Source: Oscillospiraceae bacterium
Lineage (GTDB): Bacteria > Bacillota > Clostridia > Oscillospirales > Acutalibacteraceae
NCBI GenBank assembly: GCA_015065445.1
Contig: SVQF01000010.1
Span: forward strand, 1 to 33,396
Reading direction: 5' to 3'
DNA: 33,396 nt
Part shown: in pieces, positions 1 to 8,609 of the stretch
Layout: each line of letters opens with the position of its first letter
Numbering within the stretch: position 1 is the first letter of the stretch
Notes under the pieces: generated by a model
The model's input: the letters and a program-made list of their open reading frames with translations, nothing else
What the model was told of the DNA's origin: nothing
Database searches by the model: none
Program-made: the position numbers and the translations under genes

Positions 1-142
1 CGGAGTTCAGTTAACTCAATTTAAAATTAAATCGGGTTCCTTTTCGTCGTTGTTTAATTTTCAAGGTCCTTGTCGCCGCCGGTTAAAAAAGTTTAAAAAA
101 ACAACCGCAAGAGGTTTGGCCCTCTCTTGCGACGGCTTAGCA
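1..142 (-). other. Leader of a stable RNA operon running off the left edge, probably pre-16S rRNA leader
   Basis: Reverse complement reads CAAGGACCTTGAAAATTAAACAACGACGAAAAGGAACC..., resembling Clostridia pre-16S leaders. It lies directly downstream of a strong minus-strand promoter (143-171). No rRNA sequence is inside the window. Confidence 0.5.
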
Positions 143-171
143 ATAATAACAGATTGAAAACCAAAAGTCAA
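143..171 (-). promoter_or_regulatory. Strong sigma-A-type promoter reading leftward
   Basis: Reverse complement: TTGACT, 17 bp, TATTAT (-35 at 166-171, -10 at 143-148), with A/T-tract UP-element-like sequence upstream. Confidence 0.75.
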
Positions 172-289
172 GGGTTTTTTTGAAATTTTTTTCGACTCTT
201 CACACCCCGCCGTGTGTTCCTTGATTTTTATTTTTCAAAATATTGTTGAATAATTGTTGTTTATGTAAAATATATACAACATATTGACT

Positions 290-336
290 TTCAGGACAAA
301 ACAAAAGCTTTGTGGCCTTTATATAGTCACAAAGCT
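290..336 (-). terminator. Intrinsic terminator ending the gpr-spoIIP-small ORF transcript
   Basis: AGCTTTGTG (306-314) pairs with CACAAAGCT (328-336); followed on the minus strand by TTTTGTTTTG. Confidence 0.7.
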
Positions 337-540
337 ATCGGGCAAAAAATTCTCAATTTTATCAATTTTCTTTTTAATCTCTTTATACTCAATATTATAA
401 TCCATTATTTCTATACTATCTTTATCATAGTAGATAACGTGATGCTTATCGTATCCAAACGACGCTGTATTGTGATACGCAATAACTATGCATATCACGA
501 ACACGGCTGAGGCAACCGTAAGTATTTTAAACTGTTTCAT
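319..540 (-). CDS. Small putative secreted or membrane protein downstream of spoIIP
   Basis: 73-aa ORF with an N-terminal hydrophobic segment (MKQFKILTVASAVFVICIVIAY), co-directional with spoIIP at an 18-bp gap; a terminator overlaps its 3' end. Confidence 0.55.
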   Translation of the reverse strand: MKQFKILTVASAVFVICIVIAYHNTASFGYDKHHVIYYDKDSIEIMDYNIEYKEIKKKIDKIENFLPDSFVTI

Positions 541-558
541 TTTTTATTTTCCCTGTTA

Positions 559-1704
559 CTATTGTTTTACATATTTATCGTTTAGCAGTTTGCCGAGTGC
601 ATCGCCGAAGAGTCTTGCAGAATAGCACGCCTCGTCAAGAGTGTTTGCGTCTGTTCCGATTTCGAGGAGGAAAGAAGTATGTGTTTCGTACATATTATAC
701 TTACGCTCCGAAAACAGTATCGGTCGCATAAGACCCGGATAAAGCTTGCAAACTTTGTTTTGCACCTGCAGGTCAAAGCGTAGATTGTACTCCCAATCGG
801 GAAAGTTGACCACTCTGCCGTATTCGCAGCCCGAAATTATCATCATACGGGCAGCCTTTTTATCATTTACAACCGCAGTCGGCTTGACCTTTGTTTTATT
901 CGAGTATGTAATATCGTCCCGGTGAAGGTCTATGGTAATTTCTATTGAAGGGTACTCTTCAAGATATTTTTCAACAACCTTACGTGACGAGTCGTAACTT
1001 GTGTTGTAGTCGGTATCGTGAATCTTTGTGTCGTGGATAACAACAAATCCCGCTTTTTCAAGATACTTTACAAGTTCATCTCCGACCCGCACCACATTTT
1101 TGGAATTATCCTTTGAGCGTGAGTCGGAGGATATATAATAACCCGAGTCGAGGAGCGAGTACGCCTCTGTGGTATGTGAATGATAGATTAAGATAGTTGG
1201 CTTTGATTTGTCTTTTATCTTCAGGTCGGAACCTTGTTTTAACAGTGCCTTTATATTTGGCTTGTAATACGATGAGGGAATTTTACTCTGAATCTGCACA
1301 TCTCCACAGGAGATAATAGTTCCCCCACCCTGATACGGTTCCTCACTTGTTTTGCCCTTAGAATTCTTTTTTGAATACTTCTTTTCTGCCTCTTTCATCA
1401 ACGTCTTCACATCAGAGGGAGTTTCAGTGATGTCACAATCGTCATCGCTCTCCTTTGAACCTATTGTATGCATCACTTGCTCCCCGTCCCGAGTGTTAGT
1501 AGTATTCTCCGCTTCGGGTGTAATATAATTTGAAATATTTGCCCCCGCCTTGTTGCCTAAGTATTCCGGCGAAGCAAGTTTGGCAAAAACCACGGACGCA
1601 TCCGTTACCTGCGGCAGAAACGAAGGAAAGACGTTAAAGCAGATACCAACGCATCCAAAAATTGATATTATATTTAAAAACATTATAAAGAGTTGTTTTT
1701 TCAT
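559..1704 (-). CDS. spoIIP: Stage II sporulation protein P
   Basis: TILIYHSHTTEAYS and ITIDLHRD motifs; adjacent to gpr. ATG at 1704 has an upstream GAGG, better than the ORF-track start at 1743. Confidence 0.9.
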   Translation of the reverse strand: MKKQLFIMFLNIISIFGCVGICFNVFPSFLPQVTDASVVFAKLASPEYLGNKAGANISNYITPEAENTTNTRDGEQVMHTIGSKESDDDCDITETPSDVKTLMKEAEKKYSKKNSKGKTSEEPYQGGGTIISCGDVQIQSKIPSSYYKPNIKALLKQGSDLKIKDKSKPTILIYHSHTTEAYSLLDSGYYISSDSRSKDNSKNVVRVGDELVKYLEKAGFVVIHDTKIHDTDYNTSYDSSRKVVEKYLEEYPSIEITIDLHRDDITYSNKTKVKPTAVVNDKKAARMMIISGCEYGRVVNFPDWEYNLRFDLQVQNKVCKLYPGLMRPILFSERKYNMYETHTSFLLEIGTDANTLDEACYSARLFGDALGKLLNDKYVKQ

Positions 1705-1732
1705 ATTTGCCTCTATATTATATACAATTATA

Positions 1733-2557
1733 TTAACCGACAAGGGCGTATATATCCTGTGCTGAAAGACGGCTCTGCAGGCACACGTTAATCCCCATAC
1801 CTATAAGTTTGGCACCCTGCTGTATTATGCGGTCAATCTCACGTGGGGTAACATACGCACCCGAACCGACGCTGCTGTTTATTGCCGAAACCGACACAAC
1901 CGTTGGTATTCCGACGGAGACAACGGGTACGCCAAGTGTTTTTGCAGATATTTCGTGGCGGTGGTTACCGACTCCTGAACCCGGTGATATTCCGCTGTCC
2001 GAAAACTGCACGGTCGTGCCGAGCCTTTCGGCAGAACTCGCAGCAAGGGCGTCAACCACTATCACGCAGGACGGCTCAATCTGCGATGCAACGCCTTTGA
2101 TAATTTCGGCGGTTTCAATCCCCGTGTCGCCGAGAACACCTGTTGCAACAGATGCAACCGAAGTGATATTTTCAGTGCCGAACGCCTTTTTCAAATCATT
2201 AATTATATGCCTTGTGGACAGGATATATTCACCCGTCTTAGGTCCGAGTGCGTCCGCTGTAATGTTATCGTTGCCGAGTCCTGCCACGAGCACGCTGCTG
2301 ATGTCGGACGGCAGAAGTTTTTTCAGAATATCAGCAAAGTTATCCAGCCTGCCGTCAAAAATATCGGTATCGTTTACGAACGAGCTCACCTCGAGTGTTA
2401 TATACTTCCCCACGGGCTTGCCGATTGCCGCAGCACCGTTTTCGTTTATCACGTCTACTGTTGTGACGCCGTCCTCTTCCCTCACAATAACGCCGTCGAG
2501 TTTGGTTTTGCTCTCCGCCTCGTAGCTTTCAACTGCCAGATCTGTTCGATTTTCCAC
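1733..2557 (-). CDS. gpr: Spore protease GPR (germination protease)
   Basis: RTDLAVE N-terminus, VAGLGNDNITADALGPKT and GTTVQFSDSGISPGSGVGNHR motifs. GTG at 2557 is the more likely start (ORF track begins at 2602). Confidence 0.92.
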   Translation of the reverse strand: MENRTDLAVESYEAESKTKLDGVIVREEDGVTTVDVINENGAAAIGKPVGKYITLEVSSFVNDTDIFDGRLDNFADILKKLLPSDISSVLVAGLGNDNITADALGPKTGEYILSTRHIINDLKKAFGTENITSVASVATGVLGDTGIETAEIIKGVASQIEPSCVIVVDALAASSAERLGTTVQFSDSGISPGSGVGNHRHEISAKTLGVPVVSVGIPTVVSVSAINSSVGSGAYVTPREIDRIIQQGAKLIGMGINVCLQSRLSAQDIYALVG

Positions 2558-2616
2558 AAAAATCACCGCTAAAATTTTTATTTTCAATAAAAGTATACCC
2601 AAAAATAAAAAAATGC

Positions 2617-2645
2617 TTGCAATTTGTTAGAAGTTGTGATAGTAT
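2617..2645 (+). promoter_or_regulatory. Promoter for rpsT
   Basis: TTGCAA, 17 bp, TAGTAT. Confidence 0.65.
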
Positions 2646-2716
2646 GTATAAGCATTAAATTAAATGTTCAACCTCTATATAAACATTATATTAAACTCGC
2701 AAAGGAGTGAAACGAA

Positions 2717-2974
2717 ATGGCTAACATCAAATCGGCAAAGAAAAGAGTAAAGGTAAATGCCAAGAAGGCTGCAAATAATAAGGCACGCAACTCTGCTCTT
2801 AAAACCGCTATCAAGAAGGCTAACGCCGCTATTGAAACTAACGCAGACGATAAGGACGCACTTGTAAAGGACGCAATCAAGAAGATTGACCAGGCTGCAA
2901 GCAAAAACCTTATTCACAAAAACTGTGCTGCAAGAAAGAAGAGCAATCTTGCAAACAAAGTTAACAAAGCGTAA
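2717..2974 (+). CDS. rpsT: 30S ribosomal protein S20
   Basis: MANIKSAKKRVKVNAKKAANNKARNSALKTAIKKA, typical S20; good RBS (AAAGGAGTG). Confidence 0.96.
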   Translation: MANIKSAKKRVKVNAKKAANNKARNSALKTAIKKANAAIETNADDKDALVKDAIKKIDQAASKNLIHKNCAARKKSNLANKVNKA

Positions 2975-2989
2975 AATCTAAAACAAACA

Positions 2990-3028
2990 ACAGACGGAAA
3001 GCAACTGCTTTCCGTCTGTTTTATTTTT
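2990..3028. terminator. Bidirectional intrinsic terminator
   Basis: CAGACGGAAAGCA-AC-TGCTTTCCGTCTG followed by TTTTATTTTT. Confidence 0.85.
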
Positions 3029-3030
3029 GC

Positions 3031-3234
3031 TTAATTTGATTTTGTATATTCAATTACGTCCGACACTGTGCAATCAAGTATTTCACACAGCTCGTCAAGA
3101 GTTTTTGTTGTTATCGCTTTGCCTTGCTTCATTCTGTATAAAGTATTTGCCGATATACCCTGTTTATAAATCAGATTATACTCAGTTATCCCTTTTTTGA
3201 ATAAAGTATCATAAAACGGTTTGTAACTAATCAT
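3031..3234 (-). CDS. XRE-family helix-turn-helix regulator
   Basis: 67 aa with ISANTLYRMKQGKAITTKTLDELCEILDCTVSDVIEY, a typical Cro/C1 HTH. Confidence 0.85.
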   Translation of the reverse strand: MISYKPFYDTLFKKGITEYNLIYKQGISANTLYRMKQGKAITTKTLDELCEILDCTVSDVIEYTKSN

Positions 3235-3271
3235 AAAAAATCACCGAAAAAATTTTATCATACTTAATATC

Positions 3272-3300
3272 TTGACTATGCTTAATATATTGAGTATAAT
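3272..3300 (+). promoter_or_regulatory. Promoter for the BspA-like surface protein
   Basis: TTGACT, 17 bp, TATAAT; overlaps CTTAATAT direct repeats. Confidence 0.75.
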
Positions 3301-3346
3301 TAGAATTGCAGATATTAGTAGTATAAAATTATTGGAGGGATTTATT

Positions 3347-5158
3347 ATGAAAAAGTTTTTGTCTGTAATACTGTCATTGTTAATGGTGATAGCTGCAGCG
3401 TCAACATTGCCGTTTGCAGCAAGTGCACTTGAACCAAGCGGTTCGTGCGGTGAAAACGTCACCTATTCCTTTAATACAGAAACCGGTGAACTTACAATTT
3501 GCGGAAGCGGAGAAATGTACGACTATGAATGGAGTTCTTCCCCATTTCAAAACAATTCTAACATTATCTCTGTCACTGTGAATAGCGGCGTCACTGATGT
3601 TAGCAACTATGCTTTTTACAATTGCACAGGTCTTACAAGCATTAAACTGCCCGAAAGCGTAAAAGCAATTGGAAAGGGTGCGTTTTACAATTGTACAAGT
3701 TTAAGCAACCTTTCTTTGCCAAATGGTATTGTAAGTATTGGAGTGAGTGCTTTCAGTAATACCGCATATTATAATAACGAAGATAACTGGGAGAAATATA
3801 CTAACGACGATTACGAGGATCAAGAAGTACTTTATATCGATAATTACTTAATTAGAACGAAGTCGAGTTTTTTAGGTTCGTATGAGATTAAAGCGGGAAC
3901 AAGAATTATCGCTAACAGTGCGTTTAGCGGAAGCAAGTATTTAACAGAGTTAGATATACCGAACAGTGTTGTTATTATAGGTGATGATGCATTTTCCCAA
4001 TGCGAAGGATTATCTGATATTTCTATCCCTAATAGTGTTATCAGTATTGGAAAAGAAGCATTTTATGGATGTAACACATTCAAAAACGTAACCGTTCCGG
4101 GAAGTGTAAAAAGCATTGGCAGAGCTGCTTTTATCAATTGCTTGGGTCTTGAAAGTGTTGTTGTTTCTGAAGGCGTAGAGAGTATTGGTGATTCGGCATT
4201 TCGCCATAACAATTTATTAACAAACATAAGTCTGCCAAGCAGTCTCAAAAGTATAGGTGCTGACGCTTTTGATAACACCGGATATTATAATGATGAAAAC
4301 AACTGGTACAACGGAGCTTTATATTTAGATAACTATTTGCTGAACGCACAAAAATGCACTGCTGAATCTTACACGGTTAATGACAATACTCAAGTTATAG
4401 CCGGCGATGCATTTTATGGTTGCAAAAGTTTAACAAGCATAACAATACCAAATAGTGTGACGAGCATAGGCAAGAGTGCATTTGATTATTGCAGCAGTTT
4501 AACAGATGTCTATTATGATGGCACAAAAGAGCAGTGGTCGACAATAAAAATCGGCGACGGTAATTCATATTATTTAACAAAATCAACAATCCACTGTACT
4601 GACGGAGATATAGAGCCTCACACTCACAGTTATGCAAGCACTGTAACTGCACCTACATGCACAGAACAGGGCTACACAACGCACACCTGCGAATGCGGTG
4701 ACAGTTATGTTGACACCTATGTTGACGCACTCGGTCATAAGTCCGACAAAGGCACTGTTACAAAGAAAGCGACATACACGGCGACTGGCGTTAAAACTTA
4801 CAAATGCACAGTTTGCGGTGAAGTTATTAAGACAGAAACCATTGCAAAACTGCCGAAAAAGGCAAACACCCTTGTTGCTAAAGGCAAGACCGCAACGGTT
4901 AAGTTTGCAAATCTTAAAAAGAAAAACCAGACCGTTACCCAGAAAAACGCCTTTGTGGTAAGCAAGGCACAGGGTAAGGTTACTTACAAGAAGGCAAGCG
5001 GCAATGCAAAAATAACCGTAAGCAGTGCCGGCAAGCTTACAGTTAAAAAAGGCTTAAAGAAAGGCACATATAAAATAAAAGTAAAAGTCACCGCCGCAGG
5101 CAACACAACCTACAAGGCAGTGACAAAAACAGTTACCGTAACAATCAAAGTAAAATAA
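3347..5158 (+). CDS. BspA-type leucine-rich-repeat (LRR_5) surface protein
   Basis: Signal peptide MKKFLSVILSLLMVIAAASTLPFAASA, repeated SIKLPESVKAIGKGAFYNC-type units, and a Lys-rich Ig-like C-terminus. ATG 3347 has a GGAGG RBS; the ORF-track start at 3272 lies in the promoter. Confidence 0.88.
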   Translation: MKKFLSVILSLLMVIAAASTLPFAASALEPSGSCGENVTYSFNTETGELTICGSGEMYDYEWSSSPFQNNSNIISVTVNSGVTDVSNYAFYNCTGLTSIKLPESVKAIGKGAFYNCTSLSNLSLPNGIVSIGVSAFSNTAYYNNEDNWEKYTNDDYEDQEVLYIDNYLIRTKSSFLGSYEIKAGTRIIANSAFSGSKYLTELDIPNSVVIIGDDAFSQCEGLSDISIPNSVISIGKEAFYGCNTFKNVTVPGSVKSIGRAAFINCLGLESVVVSEGVESIGDSAFRHNNLLTNISLPSSLKSIGADAFDNTGYYNDENNWYNGALYLDNYLLNAQKCTAESYTVNDNTQVIAGDAFYGCKSLTSITIPNSVTSIGKSAFDYCSSLTDVYYDGTKEQWSTIKIGDGNSYYLTKSTIHCTDGDIEPHTHSYASTVTAPTCTEQGYTTHTCECGDSYVDTYVDALGHKSDKGTVTKKATYTATGVKTYKCTVCGEVIKTETIAKLPKKANTLVAKGKTATVKFANLKKKNQTVTQKNAFVVSKAQGKVTYKKASGNAKITVSSAGKLTVKKGLKKGTYKIKVKVTAAGNTTYKAVTKTVTVTIKVK

Positions 5159-5165
5159 ACAAATT

Positions 5166-5199
5166 AAGCCTCCTTTGTATAAAGGGAGGCTTTTGTTTT
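5166..5199 (+). terminator. Intrinsic terminator
   Basis: AGCCTCCTTTGTATAAAGGGAGGCT followed by TTTGTTTTG. Confidence 0.75.
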
Positions 5200-5301
5200 G
5201 CAGTAAACAAGGTATGGAGATATGATTGTATAATTAGTCTTGACTTTATTTTAAAATGATATATAATAGAAGTGATAACAGAAATCGTGGAGGTTACAAC
5301 A

Positions 5302-5544
5302 ATGAATTTTAAAAAGTTTTGTAAAATTATCGCAATAATTGCTGCACTTTGTGCTCTTGCAGCAGGCGTTTACTATGCAGTTAAAAAGCTCACTGATAAG
5401 GATGAACCCGAGTACTTTGACGACAACGACTTTTTTGAGTGCGACAACACTCTTGAAATCGTAGAAGTAAATGAAGAAGAGCCAAAGGAAGAAGAAAAAG
5501 CAGCTCCTAAAAAGAAGGCTGCTCCAAAGAAAAAGGCTGAATAA
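5302..5544 (+). CDS. Small single-pass membrane protein with acidic segment and Lys-rich tail
   Basis: ATG with GGAGG upstream; MNFKKFCKIIAIIAALCALAAGVYYAVKKL, then acidic region, then KAAPKKKAAPKKKAE. Confidence 0.7.
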   Translation: MNFKKFCKIIAIIAALCALAAGVYYAVKKLTDKDEPEYFDDNDFFECDNTLEIVEVNEEEPKEEEKAAPKKKAAPKKKAE

Positions 5545-5615
5545 TTTAAACGATGAAACAGGGAGGGTTTGAATACGCCCTCCCTGATATTTTACTACGG
5601 AAGGAGTGACTGACA

Positions 5616-6458
5616 ATGTATAAATGCGGACTTGTACTTGAAGGCGGAGGCTCACGGGGCATATACACAGGCGGCGTGCTTGACGCTTTTATGGAAAACG
5701 AAATTGAATTTCCGTATGTTATAGGCGTTTCGATGGGAAGTTGCAGCGGTGCGTCCTTTCTTGGAAAGAACATCAGACGGCAGCACGACGTAATTCTGTT
5801 TTCGGCTCAGGACAAAAGGTATATGAGCCTTTCAAACCTCAGAAAAAACGGCGAATATGCTAATTTTGAATGGACTTTCGGTGAACTGAGTTACGACCTG
5901 TTTCCGCTCGACCAGGATACTTTTGAAAAATCCGGTGCGGTTTACTGCGTTGTTGCAACAAACGCCAAAACGGGTAAAGCAGAATACTTTTATCCAAAAT
6001 CACTCAGGGACGGCTGCCCAGAAATCAGAGCAAGTTGCAGTATGCCGGGAGTTACAAAAGGCACCGAGATAGGCGGAGAGGTTTATTTTGACGGCGGACT
6101 CGCCGACTCTATTCCCGTTAAGCGTGCGTTTGAGGACGGTTGCGAAAAAGCCGTAGTTATTCTCACACAGCACAAGGGTTATGTTAAGCCCGTAACGCAC
6201 AGGAATTTTAAAAAACCGTTTAACAACACATATCCGCTTATCGGCGATGCAATTATCAATCGCAGCATAATTTACAACAATCAGATTGAAGATGTAAAAA
6301 GGCTTGAGGAAGAAGGCAAAGTGCTTGTTATTCAGCCGCTTACACCGCTCAACTGCACCGCAATTGAAAAAAGCCCCGAAAAGCTTGAAGCAATTTATCA
6401 GCTCGGCTACTCACAGGGCAAACAGTATATAGAAAAAGTAAAAGAGTTTATTAAATAA
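5616..6458 (+). CDS. Patatin-like phospholipase family protein
   Basis: GGGSRGIYTGG oxyanion loop, GVSMGS (GxSxG), YFDGGLADSIP (DGG). RBS GGAAGGAG. Confidence 0.9.
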   Translation: MYKCGLVLEGGGSRGIYTGGVLDAFMENEIEFPYVIGVSMGSCSGASFLGKNIRRQHDVILFSAQDKRYMSLSNLRKNGEYANFEWTFGELSYDLFPLDQDTFEKSGAVYCVVATNAKTGKAEYFYPKSLRDGCPEIRASCSMPGVTKGTEIGGEVYFDGGLADSIPVKRAFEDGCEKAVVILTQHKGYVKPVTHRNFKKPFNNTYPLIGDAIINRSIIYNNQIEDVKRLEEEGKVLVIQPLTPLNCTAIEKSPEKLEAIYQLGYSQGKQYIEKVKEFIK

Positions 6459-6460
6459 AC

Positions 6461-6752
6461 AACGCCATCTCTTACGAGATGGCATCAGACTGTCGACAAA
6501 GGGCAGAACCACGCCTGAAATTACAATATTAGCCTGTAGGGGCGGATAACATCCTGAGTATTTGAAAAGCCTTGCAAACATCGAGTTTGCAAGGCTTTTA
6601 GCGTTTTTCGTTTTTTGCGAACAAGCGGTACCATCGTACAGCAAAGTTCGCAAGAAAACGAAATTCTGCACCTTTCTCAAAAGTCTAACAGCGTGTAGAC
6701 CTTGTTAATTTGGTTTGTCTACACGCTGACGCCATCTCTTACGAGATGGCAT
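6461..6752. repeat. Hairpin-dense composite repeat bounded by two copies of a palindrome
   Basis: CGCCATCTCTTACGAGATGGCA at 6465-6486 area and again at about 6731-6752; internal inverted repeats at 6565-6600, 6606-6664 and about 6690-6731. Confidence 0.6.
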
Positions 6753-6762
6753 TTTTATTTTT

Positions 6763-8370
6763 TTAGTATTTTCTGAGTTGCTCTTCGTCGAAGACTGAAA
6801 GGAACTCGTCGTATGAGCCCTTGCGGTCGATGTATTTGTTGCCGCTGATTTCGATAATTCTGTCGGCAACGGTCTGCACAAACTGGTGGTCGTGCGAAGT
6901 GAAGAGTACAGTTTCAGGATAACGGATAAGTCCGTTGTTAAGAGCAGTAATTGATTCAAGGTCGAGGTGGTTGGTTGGCTCGTCAAGGATAAGCACGTTA
7001 GCACCCGACAGCATCATTTTGCAAAGCATACATCTTACACGCTCGCCGCCCGAAAGAACGTTTGCCATTTTGAGTGCCTCGTCGCCGCTGAAAAGCATTC
7101 TTCCGAGCCAGCCACGAATGTCCGCTTCAAGCTGCTCTGTGGTGTACTGTCTGAGCCAGTCAACAAGATTGAGGTCAACGCCGTCAAAATACTCGCTGTT
7201 ATCTGACGGAAAGTAACTCTGAGACGTTGTAACGCCCCATTTGTAAGAGCCTTCGTCGGGTTCCATTTCGCCCATAATAATTTTGAACAGAGTTGTTTTT
7301 GCAACAACGTCCGAGCCGACAAAAGCAACCTTTTCACGTGGGTGGATTACAAACGAAATATCGTCGAGAACCTTGCGGTCGCCGATAGTTTTGCTGAGAT
7401 GGTCAACACGCAGCAGGTCGTTACCGCACTCACGGTCGGGCTTGAAGTCAACATACGGAAAACGGCGTGAACTTACGGGCATTTCAATCATTTCGAGGGC
7501 GTCAAGCTGCTTTTTACGGCTTGTTGCCTGCTTGCTCTTCGCTGCGTTTGCAGAAAAGCGGTTGATGAAGTCCTGAAGTTCCTTAATCTTTTGCTCGTTC
7601 TTTTTGTTCTGGTCACGAGCCTGACGCTGACGCATCTGGGTGTATTCGTACCAGAAGTCGTAGTTACCTGTGTAAAGCGTGATTTTGCCGTAGTCAACGT
7701 CGCAGATGTGCGTGCAGACTTTGTTTAAGAAGTGACGGTCGTGCGATACAACAATAACGGTATTCGGGAAATCGAGAAGGAAGTTTTCGAGCCACGAGAT
7801 AGCGGTTAAGTCAAGGTGGTTTGTGGGCTCGTCAAGAAGCAGAATGTCGGGATTTCCGAAAAGTGCCTGAGCAAGCAGCACCTTAACTTTGAGGTCGGAC
7901 GGAAGTTCAGCCATTTTGAGATAGTGATACTCGTCCGATACGCCGAGTTTGTTGAGCATAAACTCTGCGTCACTCTCGGCATTCCAGCCGTCAAGGTCGG
8001 CAAACTCAGCCTCGAGTTCGCCCGCACGGATACCGTCCTCTTCAGAAAAATCCTCTTTCATATAGAGGGCGTCCTTTTCCTCCATAATTTCTATAAGACG
8101 GGGGTTACCCATAAGAACTGTACGAACAACCTCGTACTCGTCGTAGGCGAAATGGTCCTGCTTTAGAACAGAAAGTCTTTCGCCGGGGGTAATATGGATT
8201 TCGCCCTTGCTTGGCTCAAGGTCGCCCGAAAGCACCTTTAAAAAAGTTGACTTACCTGCACCGTTTGCACCGATAATGCCGTAGCAGTTACCCGGTGAAA
8301 AGGTAACGTTAACCCTTTCAAACAGCGATCTGCCGCCAAACTGAACGGAAATGTTATTTGCACTAATCAT
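6763..8370 (-). CDS. ABC-F family ATP-binding protein (YbiT/YkpA-like)
   Basis: Two NBDs: GIIGANGAGKSTF and LLLDEPTNHLDLTAISWLE; LSGGERVRCMLCKMMLSGANVLILDEPTNHLD; inter-domain linker with RFSANAAKSKQATSRKKQL. Confidence 0.93.
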   Translation of the reverse strand: MISANNISVQFGGRSLFERVNVTFSPGNCYGIIGANGAGKSTFLKVLSGDLEPSKGEIHITPGERLSVLKQDHFAYDEYEVVRTVLMGNPRLIEIMEEKDALYMKEDFSEEDGIRAGELEAEFADLDGWNAESDAEFMLNKLGVSDEYHYLKMAELPSDLKVKVLLAQALFGNPDILLLDEPTNHLDLTAISWLENFLLDFPNTVIVVSHDRHFLNKVCTHICDVDYGKITLYTGNYDFWYEYTQMRQRQARDQNKKNEQKIKELQDFINRFSANAAKSKQATSRKKQLDALEMIEMPVSSRRFPYVDFKPDRECGNDLLRVDHLSKTIGDRKVLDDISFVIHPREKVAFVGSDVVAKTTLFKIIMGEMEPDEGSYKWGVTTSQSYFPSDNSEYFDGVDLNLVDWLRQYTTEQLEADIRGWLGRMLFSGDEALKMANVLSGGERVRCMLCKMMLSGANVLILDEPTNHLDLESITALNNGLIRYPETVLFTSHDHQFVQTVADRIIEISGNKYIDRKGSYDEFLSVFDEEQLRKY

Positions 8371-8400
8371 AAGAGTTACCTCCTGAAAAAGTCTTTGAGT

Positions 8401-8429
8401 ATTCTAACACAGTATTATTATAATTACAA
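8401..8429 (-). promoter_or_regulatory. Promoter for the ABC-F gene
   Basis: Reverse complement TTGTAA, 17 bp, TAGAAT. Confidence 0.65.
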
Positions 8430-8609
8430 TAGAAATTTAATATAAAAAGAAGTTAAAATGCACCTGTTTTGTATAGTGATAATTCACAAACAAACGGGTG
8501 CGTTTTTGTGCAATGTGGAGAAAAGACAACTTTTTTACCAAAAAGTGTAAGGTTTTACCCCGAAAAAATGACTTACATATGAAGGGATAAATTTACGGAG
8601 GTAAAAAAT

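Noticed and set aside
310-510. 66-aa plus-strand ORF at the left end
   Set aside because: Antisense to the better-supported 319-540 minus ORF and without an RBS.
1809-2525. 238-aa plus-strand ORF opposite gpr
   Set aside because: Shadow ORF antisense to the well-supported gpr gene; low-complexity Ser/Thr/Pro translation, no RBS or family motif.
6411-7004. Two minus-strand ORFs (6411-6680, 6705-7004) near the repeat region
   Set aside because: They read through palindromic repeat DNA (both contain MPSRKRWR) and the second overlaps the ABC-F gene; treated as repeat artefacts.
8460-8508. GCACCTGTTTTGT...ACAAACGGGTGC hairpin as an attenuator of the ABC-F gene
   Set aside because: A good minus-strand promoter (8401-8429) lies between this hairpin and the ABC-F start, so the hairpin would be upstream of the transcript; role left unassigned.
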